From assembly GCF_019049255.1 (NCBI RefSeq), contig NZ_JAGMUJ010000084.1, forward strand, positions 396,397 through 460,396: DNA of 64,000 bases, read 5' to 3'. The notes beneath the pieces are model-generated. The model searched no databases. It had not been told where the DNA came from and saw nothing but the letters and a program-made list of their open reading frames with translations. The stretch is from Streptomyces sp. AC558_RSS880 (lineage in GTDB: Bacteria; Actinomycetota; Actinomycetes; Streptomycetales; Streptomycetaceae). Below are positions 49,437 to 58,533 of the stretch, one piece after another. Each line of letters begins with the position of its first letter. Position 1 is the stretch's first letter. Position numbers and translations under genes: made by a program.

Positions 49437-50033
49437 TCAGCCCGTCATGCGCCTGCGCCACGACGGTTCGACCCGGCGCCACTCGGCCTCCCACTCGGCC
49501 AGGCGCCGGAGCCGCAGCCGGAAGCGGACGAGGCATCCGCCGAGCAGGACCGCTCCCCCGGCGGCGACGGCGACCGTGACACCGGCCATGACGGTCTGGA
49601 ACCGTGCTTCCGCGCCGTCGGGCGGTGCGGAGACCAGCCGGCCCGCGGGGTCCGTCCACACGGTGACCCCGGTGCCCGCCGGGCTCCCCGGGTCGACCTC
49701 GGCCCGGCCCGTGCGACCGGTGCCGTCGGGGGCGGTCCACCGCACCTTGGCCCATACGCCGCCGTCCCCGTTCTCCGTCACCGACGCCGACAGCCCGGCG
49801 GCGTCCTCGGCCAGTACGGCGGGGACGGGGGTGGTCCGCTCCCGGCGCTCGGCGAGCGACCCGTCCACGGCCGCGGCCGCCGTCAGCCCGGAGAACACCC
49901 CGAGCAGCAGGGCGAGGAGGAGTGTGACGAGCACCAGCCAGGCCTCGGCCAGATCACTGCGGCGGCGCAGCGGGTTCCTCCGCCACCGCCACAGCCGCAC
50001 CCTCCGGGGCCTCGTACCCTGCGTCCTCGCCAT
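49437..50033 (-). CDS. Rv1733c-family membrane protein
   Basis: 198 aa. A basic N-terminus (TRPRRVRLWRWRRNPLRRRS) leads into the first membrane helix (AWLVLVTLLLALLLGVFSGL). A roughly 90-residue external part holds GRTGRAEVDPGSPAGTGVTV, and a second helix (VMAGVTVAVAAGGAVLLGG) ends in an Arg-rich tail. This matches the Rv1733c family, named after a dormancy-induced mycobacterial membrane antigen. Streptomyces copies often sit near oxygen-limitation or dehydrogenase genes, as here. Function unknown. Confidence 0.85.
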   Translation of the reverse strand: MARTQGTRPRRVRLWRWRRNPLRRRSDLAEAWLVLVTLLLALLLGVFSGLTAAAAVDGSLAERRERTTPVPAVLAEDAAGLSASVTENGDGGVWAKVRWTAPDGTGRTGRAEVDPGSPAGTGVTVWTDPAGRLVSAPPDGAEARFQTVMAGVTVAVAAGGAVLLGGCLVRFRLRLRRLAEWEAEWRRVEPSWRRRMTG

Positions 50034-50103
50034 CGGAGGTCACCTCCTCGCGCGGGTGACGAACGGCGCCTCACTCCAGGGTGGACCCGGCCGCCCCGCT
50101 CCC

Positions 50104-50135
50104 GCACCGGCCGGACGGCCCGGTCCGGCCGGTGC
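50104..50135 (-). terminator. Terminator after zinc alcohol dehydrogenase
   Basis: A perfect 13-bp stem, GCACCGGCCGGAC with GTCCGGCCGGTGC and a 6-base loop. It begins just three bases after the stop codon of the minus-strand gene. Confidence 0.8.
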
Positions 50136-50138
50136 CCG

Positions 50139-51212
50139 TCAGACCGTCGGGTGCACGGGCACCACCTCGTGCTGCGGGACGCCGAGGACGACCTTGAGCG
50201 CCCCGGTCTCGGCGGCGTTGCCGAAGACGTCGTAGGCCTCCTGCATGTGGTCGAGCGGGAACGTGTGGGTGACCAGCCGACGGGTGGGCAGCCGGCCGGC
50301 GGCCGCCATCCGCAGCAGGGTGGGGGTGGAGCGGGTGTCGACGAGTCCGGTGGTGATGGTGACGTTCTTGATCCACAGGTCCTCGAGGTGCAGCGTGGCG
50401 GGCGCGCCGTGCACGCCGACGTTGGCCAGGTGCCCGCCGGGCCGCACCACGCGGGCGCACAGTTCGAAGGTCTCCGGAAGCCCCACCGCCTCGATGACCA
50501 CGTCCGCGCCGAGCTCGCCGGTGAGGTCCGCGATCAGCTGCTCGGGGCCCTCGCCCGCGTCGGCGACGGCCTCGGCTCCGAACTCCTTCGCGGCCTGCAG
50601 CCGGGAGGCGGCCACGTCCACGGCGACGATGCGTTCGGGACCGAACAGCCGGGCGGTGGCGATCGCGGCGAGCCCGACGGGCCCGGCGCCGACCACGACG
50701 ACCGTGTCACCGGGGCGCACCCGCCCGTTGAGCACGCCCACCTCGTAGGCGGTGGGGAAGATGTCGGCCAGCAGTACGGCGTCCTCGTTGGCGACGGCGC
50801 CGGGCAGCGGGTGCACGGAGAGGTCGGCGTACGGAACGCGTACGTACTCGGCCTGGGTGCCGTCGACGAGGTGGCCGAGGATCCAGCCCCCGCCGCCCCG
50901 GCACTGGCCGTACACGCTCTCGCGGCAGTAGCCGCAGCGCCCGCAGGCGGTGATGCAGGAGACCAGGACGCGGTCCCCGGGGCGCACGGTGCGGACGTCG
51001 CCGCCGGTCTCGACGATCTCGCCGACCGCCTCGTGGCCCAGGACGGTGCCCGGACGGACCTCGGGCACGTCGCCCTTGAGGATGTGCAGGTCCGTGCCGC
51101 AGATGGTGACGGCGTCGACGCGCACGATGGCGTCGCCGGGTTCCTCGACGGCCGGGTCGGGAACCTCCTCCCAGGCGGACTGCCCGGGGCCGTGGAAGAC
51201 GTAGCCCTTCAT
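50139..51212 (-). CDS. Zinc-dependent alcohol dehydrogenase (MDR superfamily)
   Basis: 357 aa. Catalytic zinc ligands are C38 and H60-E61 (ICGTDLHILKG, GTVLGHEAVGE). The structural zinc has C90, C93, C96 and C104 in CGRCGYCRESVYGQC. The cofactor motif is VVVVGAGPVGLAAIATARLF. The enzyme oxidises or reduces a medium-chain or polyol substrate with NAD(P). ATG 51212 follows GTGAGG. It is next to an Rv1733c-like gene, which recurs with DosR-type regulons in actinobacteria; that link is inference. Confidence 0.9.
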   Translation of the reverse strand: MKGYVFHGPGQSAWEEVPDPAVEEPGDAIVRVDAVTICGTDLHILKGDVPEVRPGTVLGHEAVGEIVETGGDVRTVRPGDRVLVSCITACGRCGYCRESVYGQCRGGGGWILGHLVDGTQAEYVRVPYADLSVHPLPGAVANEDAVLLADIFPTAYEVGVLNGRVRPGDTVVVVGAGPVGLAAIATARLFGPERIVAVDVAASRLQAAKEFGAEAVADAGEGPEQLIADLTGELGADVVIEAVGLPETFELCARVVRPGGHLANVGVHGAPATLHLEDLWIKNVTITTGLVDTRSTPTLLRMAAAGRLPTRRLVTHTFPLDHMQEAYDVFGNAAETGALKVVLGVPQHEVVPVHPTV

Positions 51213-51364
51213 GCCGATCCTCACCCTTCTCGCTCGGCGGCGGGCCGCGGCGCCGGGCGCGCCCGCGCCCGCCTGCGTCGGCGGGGCCCCGGCTGGGTCC
51301 CGGGACCGCCCTGCTCTTCCAGTCTGGGCGCACGGGGGTGGATCCGCCGGTGCGTGACCCGTCG

Positions 51365-54300
51365 TCAGGCCACCGGGCGGGCGATGCCGGTGTCCAGGAG
51401 GTGGCGGGTCCGGCCGACGGAGTCGCCGAGGCGCAGGACGAGGCGGGACGCGGCGTCGTACAGGTGCCGTACCGCTTCGAGGCGTTCCAGGCGCGGGGCG
51501 AGGGCCGACAGGGTGATGGCCAGGGCGACGCCCGTCCAGGCGACCGGGCCGAGCGGGGTGCAGCCGAAGAAGTGGCTGACGCCCGGCGTCTGGACGAGGG
51601 CGGCGAGCACGGCCGCGGAGCCCAGGGCCGTCACCCACACCAGGGGGCTCCGGCGGCGCCCGGAGAGGGTCTGCACCAGCTGGGCGCCGACCACTCCGCA
51701 CAGGGCCATCGTGGTGGAGCGGCGTTCGGTGCCGGGGGTGAGGAGGCCGATCAGATAGGCGGTGACCGCGCCGAGGCAGGTGGTGATGCCCCGGCGCCGG
51801 ATGGAGCGCAGCAGGGGCGCGCCCAGGACGTCGAGGCCCATCGGGCCGCTCGCGGCGTGCGCCGCCGTCGACGGGTCGTCGCTCGGTGTCACCGCCACCG
51901 CCATGGCGGGGAACATGTCGGTGAGCAGGTTGACCAGGAGCAGCTGACGGGTCGACAGCGGTGAGGACCCGGCGAGCAGGGTGCCCAGCACGCTGAAGCC
52001 GACCTCGCCCGCGTTGCCGCCGATGAGGATGCTGACCGCGTCGGCGACGCTGCGCCACAGCGCGCGGCCCTCGCCGACGGCGTCCACCAGGACGGACAGG
52101 TCACCGGTGGTGAGCACCAGGTCGGCGGCGTTGCGGGCGGCGGCGGAGCCGCGGGCCTCGATGCCGACGCCCACGTCGGCGGCGCGGATGGCGGCGGCGT
52201 CGTTGGCGCCGTCGCCCGCCATCGCCACCACCCGGCCGGCCTGTTGCAGGGCCTCCACGACGTGCAGTTTCTGCTCGGGGGCGACCCGGGCGACGACTCC
52301 GGCGCCGTGCAGCGCGCGCACCCGCTCCGAGCGTCCCATGGCGACCAGGTCGTCCCCGGTGACCACCTCCGTCTCCTCGGGCCAGCCCAGTTGCAGGGCG
52401 ATGGCGCGGGCGGTCTCCGGGTGGTCGCCGGTGAGCATGACGGGCAGGATGCCGGTCCGGCGCAGTGCGGTGAGCAGCTCCCGCGAGGTGTCGCGCGGCA
52501 CGTCGGCGAGGGCGATCAGGCCGGCGAACTCCAGGTCCGCGAGGTCGGCGTCGAGTTCGGCGTCCGCGTCGGACCCCCGGCACGGGCGCCGGGCGACGGC
52601 GAGGACGCGCAGTCCCTGGCCCGCCAGGGTGTGGGCGGTGCCGGCCGCCTCCTCGGGAAGGTCCCGGCAGGCGGGGAGCACCGTCTCGGGGGCCCCCTTG
52701 ACGACGAGGAGCGCGGCGTCGCCGTCCCGGCCGACGGCCGCCGCGTAGCCGCGGCTGGCCTCGAAGGCCAGTTCGCCGTCGGCGGTCCAGCCGGCGTCGG
52801 GCGGGGCCACGTCGAGGACGGCCTCGTCGGTGGCGTGGGCGACCCGGCGTCCCTCGCCGGTCTCCTCCTGCGGGCAGGCGCGCGCGGCGAGCCGTACGAC
52901 CGGTACGGCGTCCTCGGCGTCCGGGGCGAGGACGGTGCCGCCGGCGGTGGCCACCCGGACCAGCCGGAGCCGGTTCTCGGTGAGGGTGCCGGTCTTGTCG
53001 AAGCAGACGGTGTCGACCCGGCCGAGCGCCTCCAGGGTGCGCGGGGTGCGGACCAGCACGCCCCGCCGGGAGAGCCGGCGGGCGGCGGCCATCTGGGCGA
53101 CGGTCGCGACCAGCGGCAGCCCCTCGGGGACGGCGGCGACGGCCACGGCGACACCGCCGCTGACGGCACGCCGTATCGGGCTGCCGCGCAGCAGGGACAG
53201 GCCGGTCACCAGCGCACCGCCGGTGAGGGTCACCGGGAGGGCCTTGCGGGTCAGCTCCTGCAGGCGCGCCTGGACTCCGGCGGGCGGCGGGGTGCGGGCG
53301 GCCAGGGCGACGGCGCGGCCCGCCTCGGTGCGGTCGCCGGTGTCCACGACGAGCGCGTCGGCGCGGCCGGCCACGACGGTGGTGCCCTCGAAGACCATGC
53401 AGGTCCGCTGGGCGACCGGCGCGCCCGGGGTCGCTTCCACGGCCTTGGTCACGGGCAGCGACTCGCCGGTGAGCGACGACTCGTCGACCTCCAGCCCGTC
53501 CGCCTCCAGCAGCCGTGCGTCCGCCGGTACGACGTCGCCGGCGCCGAGACCGATCCGGTCCCCCGGCCGCAGCCGGGCGGCGTCGACGGTGACCGTGCGG
53601 TCGCGGGTGATCTGCCGGCGGGCCTTGGGCCGCTGGTGGGCGGCGAGCTGGGCCAGCGCCCGTTCGGCGCGCAGCCGCTGGAGGCCGCCCGCCACCGCGT
53701 TGATGTCCATGGCCCCGACGACGAGCAGCGCGTCGACGAGGGAGCCGAGCAGCGCCGAGGCGAGCGCCCCGGTGGCCAGGACCGGTGTGAGCGGGTCGTC
53801 GAGCTCGCGACGGACGGCGCCGGCCGCCTGCCAGGTCCAGCGGGCGGGGGCGGCCGCCGGCGTGCGGGCGAGCCGCGCGGCCCGCTGCCGGGAGCGTTCG
53901 GCGAGCAGGGCGAGTCCGCCGGGTTCCACGTCGGTGCGGGTGTCGCGCAGCAGCTCGCGTGCCTCGTGCGGTTCCAGGGCGTGCCAGGGCACGTGCAGCC
54001 GGGGCTCGGGCGGCGTGGCGCGGGCCACGCGCAGGCCTTCCGTCCAGCCGGTGAGCAGGGCGCCCGCCGCCGCGACGTTCACCGGGGCGTGCCGGGTGAG
54101 CCGCTGCCACAGCCGGCCGCCGGGTGTGCCGCCGCGGGCCACCATCAGCCCGGACAGGGCGGCGCCGGCCCGGGCCAGGGTCTGCGAGCGGCGGCCGACC
54201 CGGCGGGCCGCCGGGACGGCCGTCAGCAGGCGCCAGACGTCGGCCAGTCCGTTCGGGGCGAGCGCGTCGGCGCCCCAGGCGAGCGCCGAGCGCGCGTCCG

Positions 54301-55684
54301 TGAGGGCGATCGCCACGTCGCCGGCGGGCAGTCCGGCCGCCACGTCGTCGCCGCCGTGCGCGGCCACGCGGGCGACGCTCACCACGATGTGCCCGTCGTT
54401 CTGCAGCGCCCGTACGACGTCGCCGAACGGCAGGTCGGCGGGGGCGACCTCGTCGGCGAGGCGGGTGATGTCCTTCAGGTCGGAGCCGCCGGTGACCACG
54501 ACGTGCAGCCCGGCCCGGCGGGCCGCGTCGAGGACCGCTTCGGCGCAGGGGTCGACGGGGTCCTCGAACACCGCGGGCGCGCCGTCGGCGGACCGTGCCC
54601 GGCCGCGCAGGGCGTCGGCGTGCAGGACCAGGGAGTCGGCGATCTCCAGCTGCCGCAGCCGGTCGGCGCTGCGGACCAGGACCCCGGACCGGGCGAGATG
54701 GGTGCCGAGGAACGCGTCGAAGGCGGCGGGGCCGTAGCGCGCCGCCTTGGGGGATCCGGCGAGGACGGCCTCGGCCGCCTCCCTGGTGTCGTGGGTGACG
54801 AGGAAGGTGGCGGCGGCGCCCGCGACGCTGCCGGTGCCGGCGTGCGCCGCGTACGCCTGGGCGGGCGTCACCCGCAGGGGCGGGCGGGTGCCGACGGGGC
54901 AGGGGATGCTGGTGCGCCGTTCGAGGCAGACGGCGTCGTGCAGGGCCTCGAAGGCGGCGGCCCGGGCCGTCGCCTCGGTCAGCTGGCCGGTGCGCACCAG
55001 TCCGTCGAGCACCAGGGACACGGGGGACTGTCCGGCGCCGTGCACGGCGGCGTTGGCGGCGGCGAGGAGGAGTTCCATGCCGCTGCGGCCGAACCGCTGC
55101 CGCAGCAGGGCGCGGAAGCGGGGGTTCTCGCGCAGCAGGGTGACGGCGGCGGTGACCGCCTTGGGGCTGGGCGGCAGGCGCAGCGACCGGCCCGCCAGGG
55201 CGCCGGCCGCGCCGACGGCGTCCAGCAGCAGCGCGGTGGCGGCGACCCGTACCTCGCGGGGGTCGCCGGGGTGGGCCGTGTCGTCCTCCTCGGGGCCGGC
55301 GTCCTCGGTCAGTCCGAGGCGGGCGGCGAGCGCGACGGCACGTTCGGTCACACGGTCGCCGGCCACGTCCGTCACGGCGGTCACCACGAGCCGGGACAGT
55401 CCCTCGTCCCAGTACGCCGTCAGCACGTCGGGGTGGTCGAGCAGCTCGGCGGCGACCTTGCGGGCGAGCGGGGCGGTGGCGCCGTCCGGGTGCCGCAGGG
55501 CCAGGTGGACGTGGTGTCCGGCTCGCCAGTGCCGGCCGCCGCCGAGGGCGTTGCGGGCGACGTGGCCGAGGCGGCGCGTCGTGTCGTGGACGGACGTCAT
55601 GCCCTGTGCGGTGCCGCGGGCGGCGCCTGCGGCGGCTCCCGCCACGGCCCCGGCGAGGGGGGCGACGTCGAAGCGTGTGAGCAT
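51365..55684 (-). CDS. Large cation-transporting P-type ATPase, CtpI-like
   Basis: 1439 aa, about twice the length of a simple P-type ATPase. A roughly 550-residue N-terminal region includes HMA-like repeats (VHLALRHPDGATAPLARKVA). The core has TGES near residue 739, the phosphorylated Asp in CFDKTGTLTENR at residue 896 and the hinge GDGANDAAAIRAADVGVGIE near 1156. About ten hydrophobic helices are seen. It resembles mycobacterial CtpI/CtpE-type pumps of uncertain ion specificity. The companion gene at 55709 overlaps its promoter side, 25 bases upstream. Envelope cation homeostasis is the likely role. Confidence 0.88.
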   Translation of the reverse strand: MLTRFDVAPLAGAVAGAAAGAARGTAQGMTSVHDTTRRLGHVARNALGGGRHWRAGHHVHLALRHPDGATAPLARKVAAELLDHPDVLTAYWDEGLSRLVVTAVTDVAGDRVTERAVALAARLGLTEDAGPEEDDTAHPGDPREVRVAATALLLDAVGAAGALAGRSLRLPPSPKAVTAAVTLLRENPRFRALLRQRFGRSGMELLLAAANAAVHGAGQSPVSLVLDGLVRTGQLTEATARAAAFEALHDAVCLERRTSIPCPVGTRPPLRVTPAQAYAAHAGTGSVAGAAATFLVTHDTREAAEAVLAGSPKAARYGPAAFDAFLGTHLARSGVLVRSADRLRQLEIADSLVLHADALRGRARSADGAPAVFEDPVDPCAEAVLDAARRAGLHVVVTGGSDLKDITRLADEVAPADLPFGDVVRALQNDGHIVVSVARVAAHGGDDVAAGLPAGDVAIALTDARSALAWGADALAPNGLADVWRLLTAVPAARRVGRRSQTLARAGAALSGLMVARGGTPGGRLWQRLTRHAPVNVAAAGALLTGWTEGLRVARATPPEPRLHVPWHALEPHEARELLRDTRTDVEPGGLALLAERSRQRAARLARTPAAAPARWTWQAAGAVRRELDDPLTPVLATGALASALLGSLVDALLVVGAMDINAVAGGLQRLRAERALAQLAAHQRPKARRQITRDRTVTVDAARLRPGDRIGLGAGDVVPADARLLEADGLEVDESSLTGESLPVTKAVEATPGAPVAQRTCMVFEGTTVVAGRADALVVDTGDRTEAGRAVALAARTPPPAGVQARLQELTRKALPVTLTGGALVTGLSLLRGSPIRRAVSGGVAVAVAAVPEGLPLVATVAQMAAARRLSRRGVLVRTPRTLEALGRVDTVCFDKTGTLTENRLRLVRVATAGGTVLAPDAEDAVPVVRLAARACPQEETGEGRRVAHATDEAVLDVAPPDAGWTADGELAFEASRGYAAAVGRDGDAALLVVKGAPETVLPACRDLPEEAAGTAHTLAGQGLRVLAVARRPCRGSDADAELDADLADLEFAGLIALADVPRDTSRELLTALRRTGILPVMLTGDHPETARAIALQLGWPEETEVVTGDDLVAMGRSERVRALHGAGVVARVAPEQKLHVVEALQQAGRVVAMAGDGANDAAAIRAADVGVGIEARGSAAARNAADLVLTTGDLSVLVDAVGEGRALWRSVADAVSILIGGNAGEVGFSVLGTLLAGSSPLSTRQLLLVNLLTDMFPAMAVAVTPSDDPSTAAHAASGPMGLDVLGAPLLRSIRRRGITTCLGAVTAYLIGLLTPGTERRSTTMALCGVVGAQLVQTLSGRRRSPLVWVTALGSAAVLAALVQTPGVSHFFGCTPLGPVAWTGVALAITLSALAPRLERLEAVRHLYDAASRLVLRLGDSVGRTRHLLDTGIARPVA

Positions 55685-55708
55685 CTGTGGGGTCCCGTTG
55701 GTCGTGGC

Positions 55709-56272
55709 TCAGCCGGTGTGGCGGGAGTCGCGCGGCCGGCCGGGCGCGGTGCCCGGGTCCGGGTGCGCGCCGTGGTGCTGGGTGGCCTCGGCGACCTGTT
55801 TGAGGGCCGAGGCGGTGGCGGTGTCGCCCACCTTGGCGGGCTGTTCGCGCACGGGGTGTTCCGCCTGGCCGTTGCGCTTGCGGGAGGGGGCGAGCCGGTC
55901 GCCGGGACCCGCCGGCGGCCGGTCGTCGGGGGTGCCGCTCCCAGCCGGTGTCCGGTGGTGTCCGTCCGCGCCGGCCGGTGACTCCGTGCCCGGCTCACCG
56001 TCGGGCCGCTGTGCGGGGCGCGGCCGGGTGAGCCAGGCGACGGCCGCGCCGGTCAGCGCCACCGGCCACTCGACGACACCGGCCACCCCGAGCACCCCGG
56101 CTCCGGCGTAGACGGCCATCCGGCGCCCGCGCGGGGACACCGCGCCGATCGCGTCCAGGGCGCCGCCGGCCACCTTCCCCACCTGCTGCGCGCCCGGCAG
56201 ATGCCGCAGGCCCGAGGCGACGGTCCGCAGGGGCCCCGGAAGATCAGACGGACGAGACGTGTGCTGCTCCAT
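55709..56272 (-). CDS. Membrane companion protein of the P-type ATPase
   Basis: 187 aa from ATG 56272, which follows GGAGG five bases before; a GTG at 56305 also has an SD-like run. A hydrophilic start precedes one membrane segment pair near residues 55-85 (MAVYAGAGVLGVAGVVEWPV, then TGAAVAWLTRP). The rest is disordered, Pro/Gly/Asp-rich (PAGSGTPDDRPPAGPGD) with TATASALKQVAEATQHHG at the end. I do not recognise the family; it sits directly upstream of the P-type ATPase gene in the same direction, with little space, so it may be an assembly partner. Confidence 0.62.
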   Translation of the reverse strand: MEQHTSRPSDLPGPLRTVASGLRHLPGAQQVGKVAGGALDAIGAVSPRGRRMAVYAGAGVLGVAGVVEWPVALTGAAVAWLTRPRPAQRPDGEPGTESPAGADGHHRTPAGSGTPDDRPPAGPGDRLAPSRKRNGQAEHPVREQPAKVGDTATASALKQVAEATQHHGAHPDPGTAPGRPRDSRHTG

Positions 56273-56513
56273 GCCGACCTCCACGAGCGAGTCCCTCATG
56301 GGCACTCATCACCTTCCCTACCTTTTGCCCCATATTCAGTCGCGACCGACAAAAGCGCCCTTCTTGTACGCCCGTGACGGCGAGGGCGCCGCACAGCGCC
56401 CCCGGTCCGGGCCGCCGCCTTTCCTCCGTGCCCGTGTCGGAACGGGCACGCCGGGTACTAGGTGCAGGCACACAGCGGCCGTGCGGACCGTCCGGTCGGC
56501 GAAGGGAGTGGTC

Positions 56514-57203
56514 ATGACGGAGAACGGCGAGGACGCCACGCTCGCCCGGCCCCCGGGGACCCGGGAACTCCGTCTGGCCACGGACGCCCCGGGACCGGTA
56601 CCGGCGCACGCCGCGCGGAGCGGCACCCGGGTTCCGGAGGACGACCCGGAACTGCCCCGCGACCGCAATCAGGCGATCCTGGAGGCGGCCAAGCAGGTCG
56701 GCGCGGTGCTCAAGCGGGGCGGGCACCTGTTCGCGCTGGCCGGCAGCGTCGCCGTCCACGCCCACGGCGGCAGCGGGAACCTCCAGCACGACGTCGACTT
56801 CTGCGTCCGGCCCGAGGACGCCGAGTCGGTGGCCGCCACGCTCCGCGAGGCCGGGCTGACGGTGTACACCCCGCCCGAGGACTGGCTGATCAAGGCCACG
56901 TGCTTCGGCCAGGACGTGGACCTCATCTTCGAGCTGGCGCACCGGCCCGTCTCCACCGAGATGCTCCGGCGGGCGCGGGAACTCCCGGTGGAGTCGGTGC
57001 GCATGCCGGTCCTGGCGCCCACCGATCTGCTGACCGGCCTGCTGGCCGCCTTCTCGGAGCACCACTGCGACTTCGGGGCCGTCCTGCCCATCGCCCGCGC
57101 CCTGCGCGAGAAGGTCGACTGGGAGCGGGTACGGCGCGACTGCGGGGACGAGCCCATGCCGGCGGCCTTCTTCTTCCTCCTGGAACGCCTGAACGTCATC
57201 TGA
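56514..57203 (+). CDS. Nucleotidyltransferase-fold protein
   Basis: 229 aa, ATG preceded by AAGGGAG. Pol-beta-like nucleotidyltransferase core: LFALAGSVAVHAHGGSGNLQ then HDVDFCV, i.e. GS followed by DxD, with DLIFELAHRPV as third acidic strand. The first 45 residues are disordered. It could transfer a nucleotide to a protein, RNA or antibiotic, or have lost activity; no antitoxin-like partner is nearby. It starts an operon with a BON protein and a metallophosphoesterase. The 241-base gap upstream also holds the promoter of the divergent ATPase operon. Confidence 0.8.
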   Translation: MTENGEDATLARPPGTRELRLATDAPGPVPAHAARSGTRVPEDDPELPRDRNQAILEAAKQVGAVLKRGGHLFALAGSVAVHAHGGSGNLQHDVDFCVRPEDAESVAATLREAGLTVYTPPEDWLIKATCFGQDVDLIFELAHRPVSTEMLRRARELPVESVRMPVLAPTDLLTGLLAAFSEHHCDFGAVLPIARALREKVDWERVRRDCGDEPMPAAFFFLLERLNVI

Positions 57204-57225
57204 ACGCCCGCGGAAGGGAACGCTC

Positions 57226-57513
57226 ATGAACACCCACGACGCCGGATCCGCAGGCGGCACACCGGCGGCGCAGAGCCCGGAGTACCGCGTCGCCCACCTC
57301 CAGGACCGGCTCGCCTCCGGCGAACTCGGCGAACTCGGCGTGCGGGTCGAGGTGCGCGGCAAGGCCGTACTGGTCACCGGGACCGTCCCCTCCGCCCAGT
57401 GCCGCGAGGACGTCCTGAGCGCCGTACGGGAGGAGCTCACCGGGCTCGAGGTGCACTGCGACGTCGTACTCAGCGAGACCTCGTCACCCGACCACGCGGA
57501 GGAACTGTCATGA
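57226..57513 (+). CDS. BON-domain protein
   Basis: 95 aa. One BON domain at residues about 20-90: YRVAHLQDRLASGELGELGV, VEVRGKAVLVTGTVPSAQCR and VLSAVREELTGLEVHCDVVL. No signal peptide, so it is cytoplasmic, unlike many BON proteins, and may bind phospholipid or the neighbour enzymes. It overlaps the phosphoesterase start by 4 bases and follows the nucleotidyltransferase by 22. Confidence 0.82.
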   Translation: MNTHDAGSAGGTPAAQSPEYRVAHLQDRLASGELGELGVRVEVRGKAVLVTGTVPSAQCREDVLSAVREELTGLEVHCDVVLSETSSPDHAEELS

Positions 57514-58271
57514 TCCGGATCGCCGCCGTCGGGGACATCCACATGAGCCCCGACACCCGGGGCACGCTCCGCCCCGCGTTCGACACCCTGCCCGCGTGCG
57601 CCGACCTCCTGCTGCTGGCCGGGGACCTGACCCGGCACGGCACCGTCGAGGAGGCCCGGGTGGTGGCCGACGAGATCCGGGGCCTGGGCGTCCCCGTGGT
57701 CGCCGTGCTCGGCAACCACGACCACCACGACGACCGGCAGGACGAGGTCACGGCCGTTCTGCGGGACGCCGGCGCCCACGTCCTGGAGGGGGAGTCGGCG
57801 GTCGTGCGGGCCGGCGACGCGCGCGTCGGGGTGGCCGGCACCAAGGGGTTCGGCGGCGGGTTCGTCGGAGCGAGCGCCGGGGAGTTCGGCGAGCCGGTGA
57901 TGAAGGAGTTCGTGCGCCTCTCCCGCCGGTGCGCCGACGGCCTGCGGGCCTCGCTGGAGAAGCTGGACGAGGAGGGCTGCGACGCCCGGATCGCCCTCAC
58001 CCACTACTCCCCCGTGCCGGAGACCCTGGCCGGGGAGCCGCTGGAGATCTATCCGTTCCTGGGCAGCTATCTGCTGGCCGAGGCGATCGACACGGCCGGC
58101 GCCGATCTCGCCGTGCACGGGCACGCGCACGCCGGCAGCGAGCACGGCATGACGACGGGAGGCGTGAAGGTGCGCAACGTCGCCCAGCCGGTCATCGGCC
58201 GCGCCTTCCACGTCTACCACCTGCCGGTCCACGACCGCGTGGGCGCCGCCACGGGGGCGGCGACCGCCTAG
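57510..58271 (+). CDS. Calcineurin-like metallophosphoesterase
   Basis: 253 aa. Metal-binding motifs in order: IAAVGDIHMSPD, LLLLAGDLTRHG, VAVLGNHDHHDD and AVHGHAHAGSEH, the full GDxH-GD-GNHD-GHxH set. It hydrolyses phosphomonoesters or phosphodiesters with two metal ions. ATG 57510 overlaps the BON stop (ATGA). Substrate unknown; a nucleotide product from the neighbouring nucleotidyltransferase is one possibility. A strong terminator follows. Confidence 0.9.
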   Translation: MIRIAAVGDIHMSPDTRGTLRPAFDTLPACADLLLLAGDLTRHGTVEEARVVADEIRGLGVPVVAVLGNHDHHDDRQDEVTAVLRDAGAHVLEGESAVVRAGDARVGVAGTKGFGGGFVGASAGEFGEPVMKEFVRLSRRCADGLRASLEKLDEEGCDARIALTHYSPVPETLAGEPLEIYPFLGSYLLAEAIDTAGADLAVHGHAHAGSEHGMTTGGVKVRNVAQPVIGRAFHVYHLPVHDRVGAATGAATA

Positions 58272-58290
58272 CCCACCGCCCCGCCGCCCC

Positions 58291-58320
58291 AGCGCCGCCG
58301 GTCGCACCGGCGGCGCTTTT
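58291..58320 (+). terminator. Intrinsic terminator after metallophosphoesterase
   Basis: A 12-bp perfect stem, AGCGCCGCCGGT with ACCGGCGGCGCT and loop CGC, followed by TTTT. It is one of the few in this window with a T-run. It lies 20 bases after the stop. Confidence 0.88.
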
Positions 58321-58533
58321 CTCTGCCCCGGGAACAGGTCCGCACAGGGCCTCTCGTGTGAACACCCCGCAAGGCGCGCGCCTTTTGCGCATTTTACCTG
58401 CTTAGCATGCAGGCTCCGGGTCCCGTGGTCCGCGTCGCCGCGCACGCGCCCGGGGCACGGCCGTGCTCGCCTGCCCGCGCCGCCGCCGGCCCGCGCCTGT
58501 CGTCCATCCCCGACCCGTACGAGAGGACACCAG

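Noticed and set aside
52244..55981. 1245-codon open frame on the plus strand
   Set aside because: Antisense shadow of the P-type ATPase, caused by G/C third-position bias. Gly/Ala/Val/Arg-rich and without motifs.
58321..58533. Possible PhoP (Pho) box upstream of the PhoD gene
   Set aside because: Only one GTTCAC-like half (in GTGTTCACACG on the minus strand) is present, without the 11-base direct repeats required.
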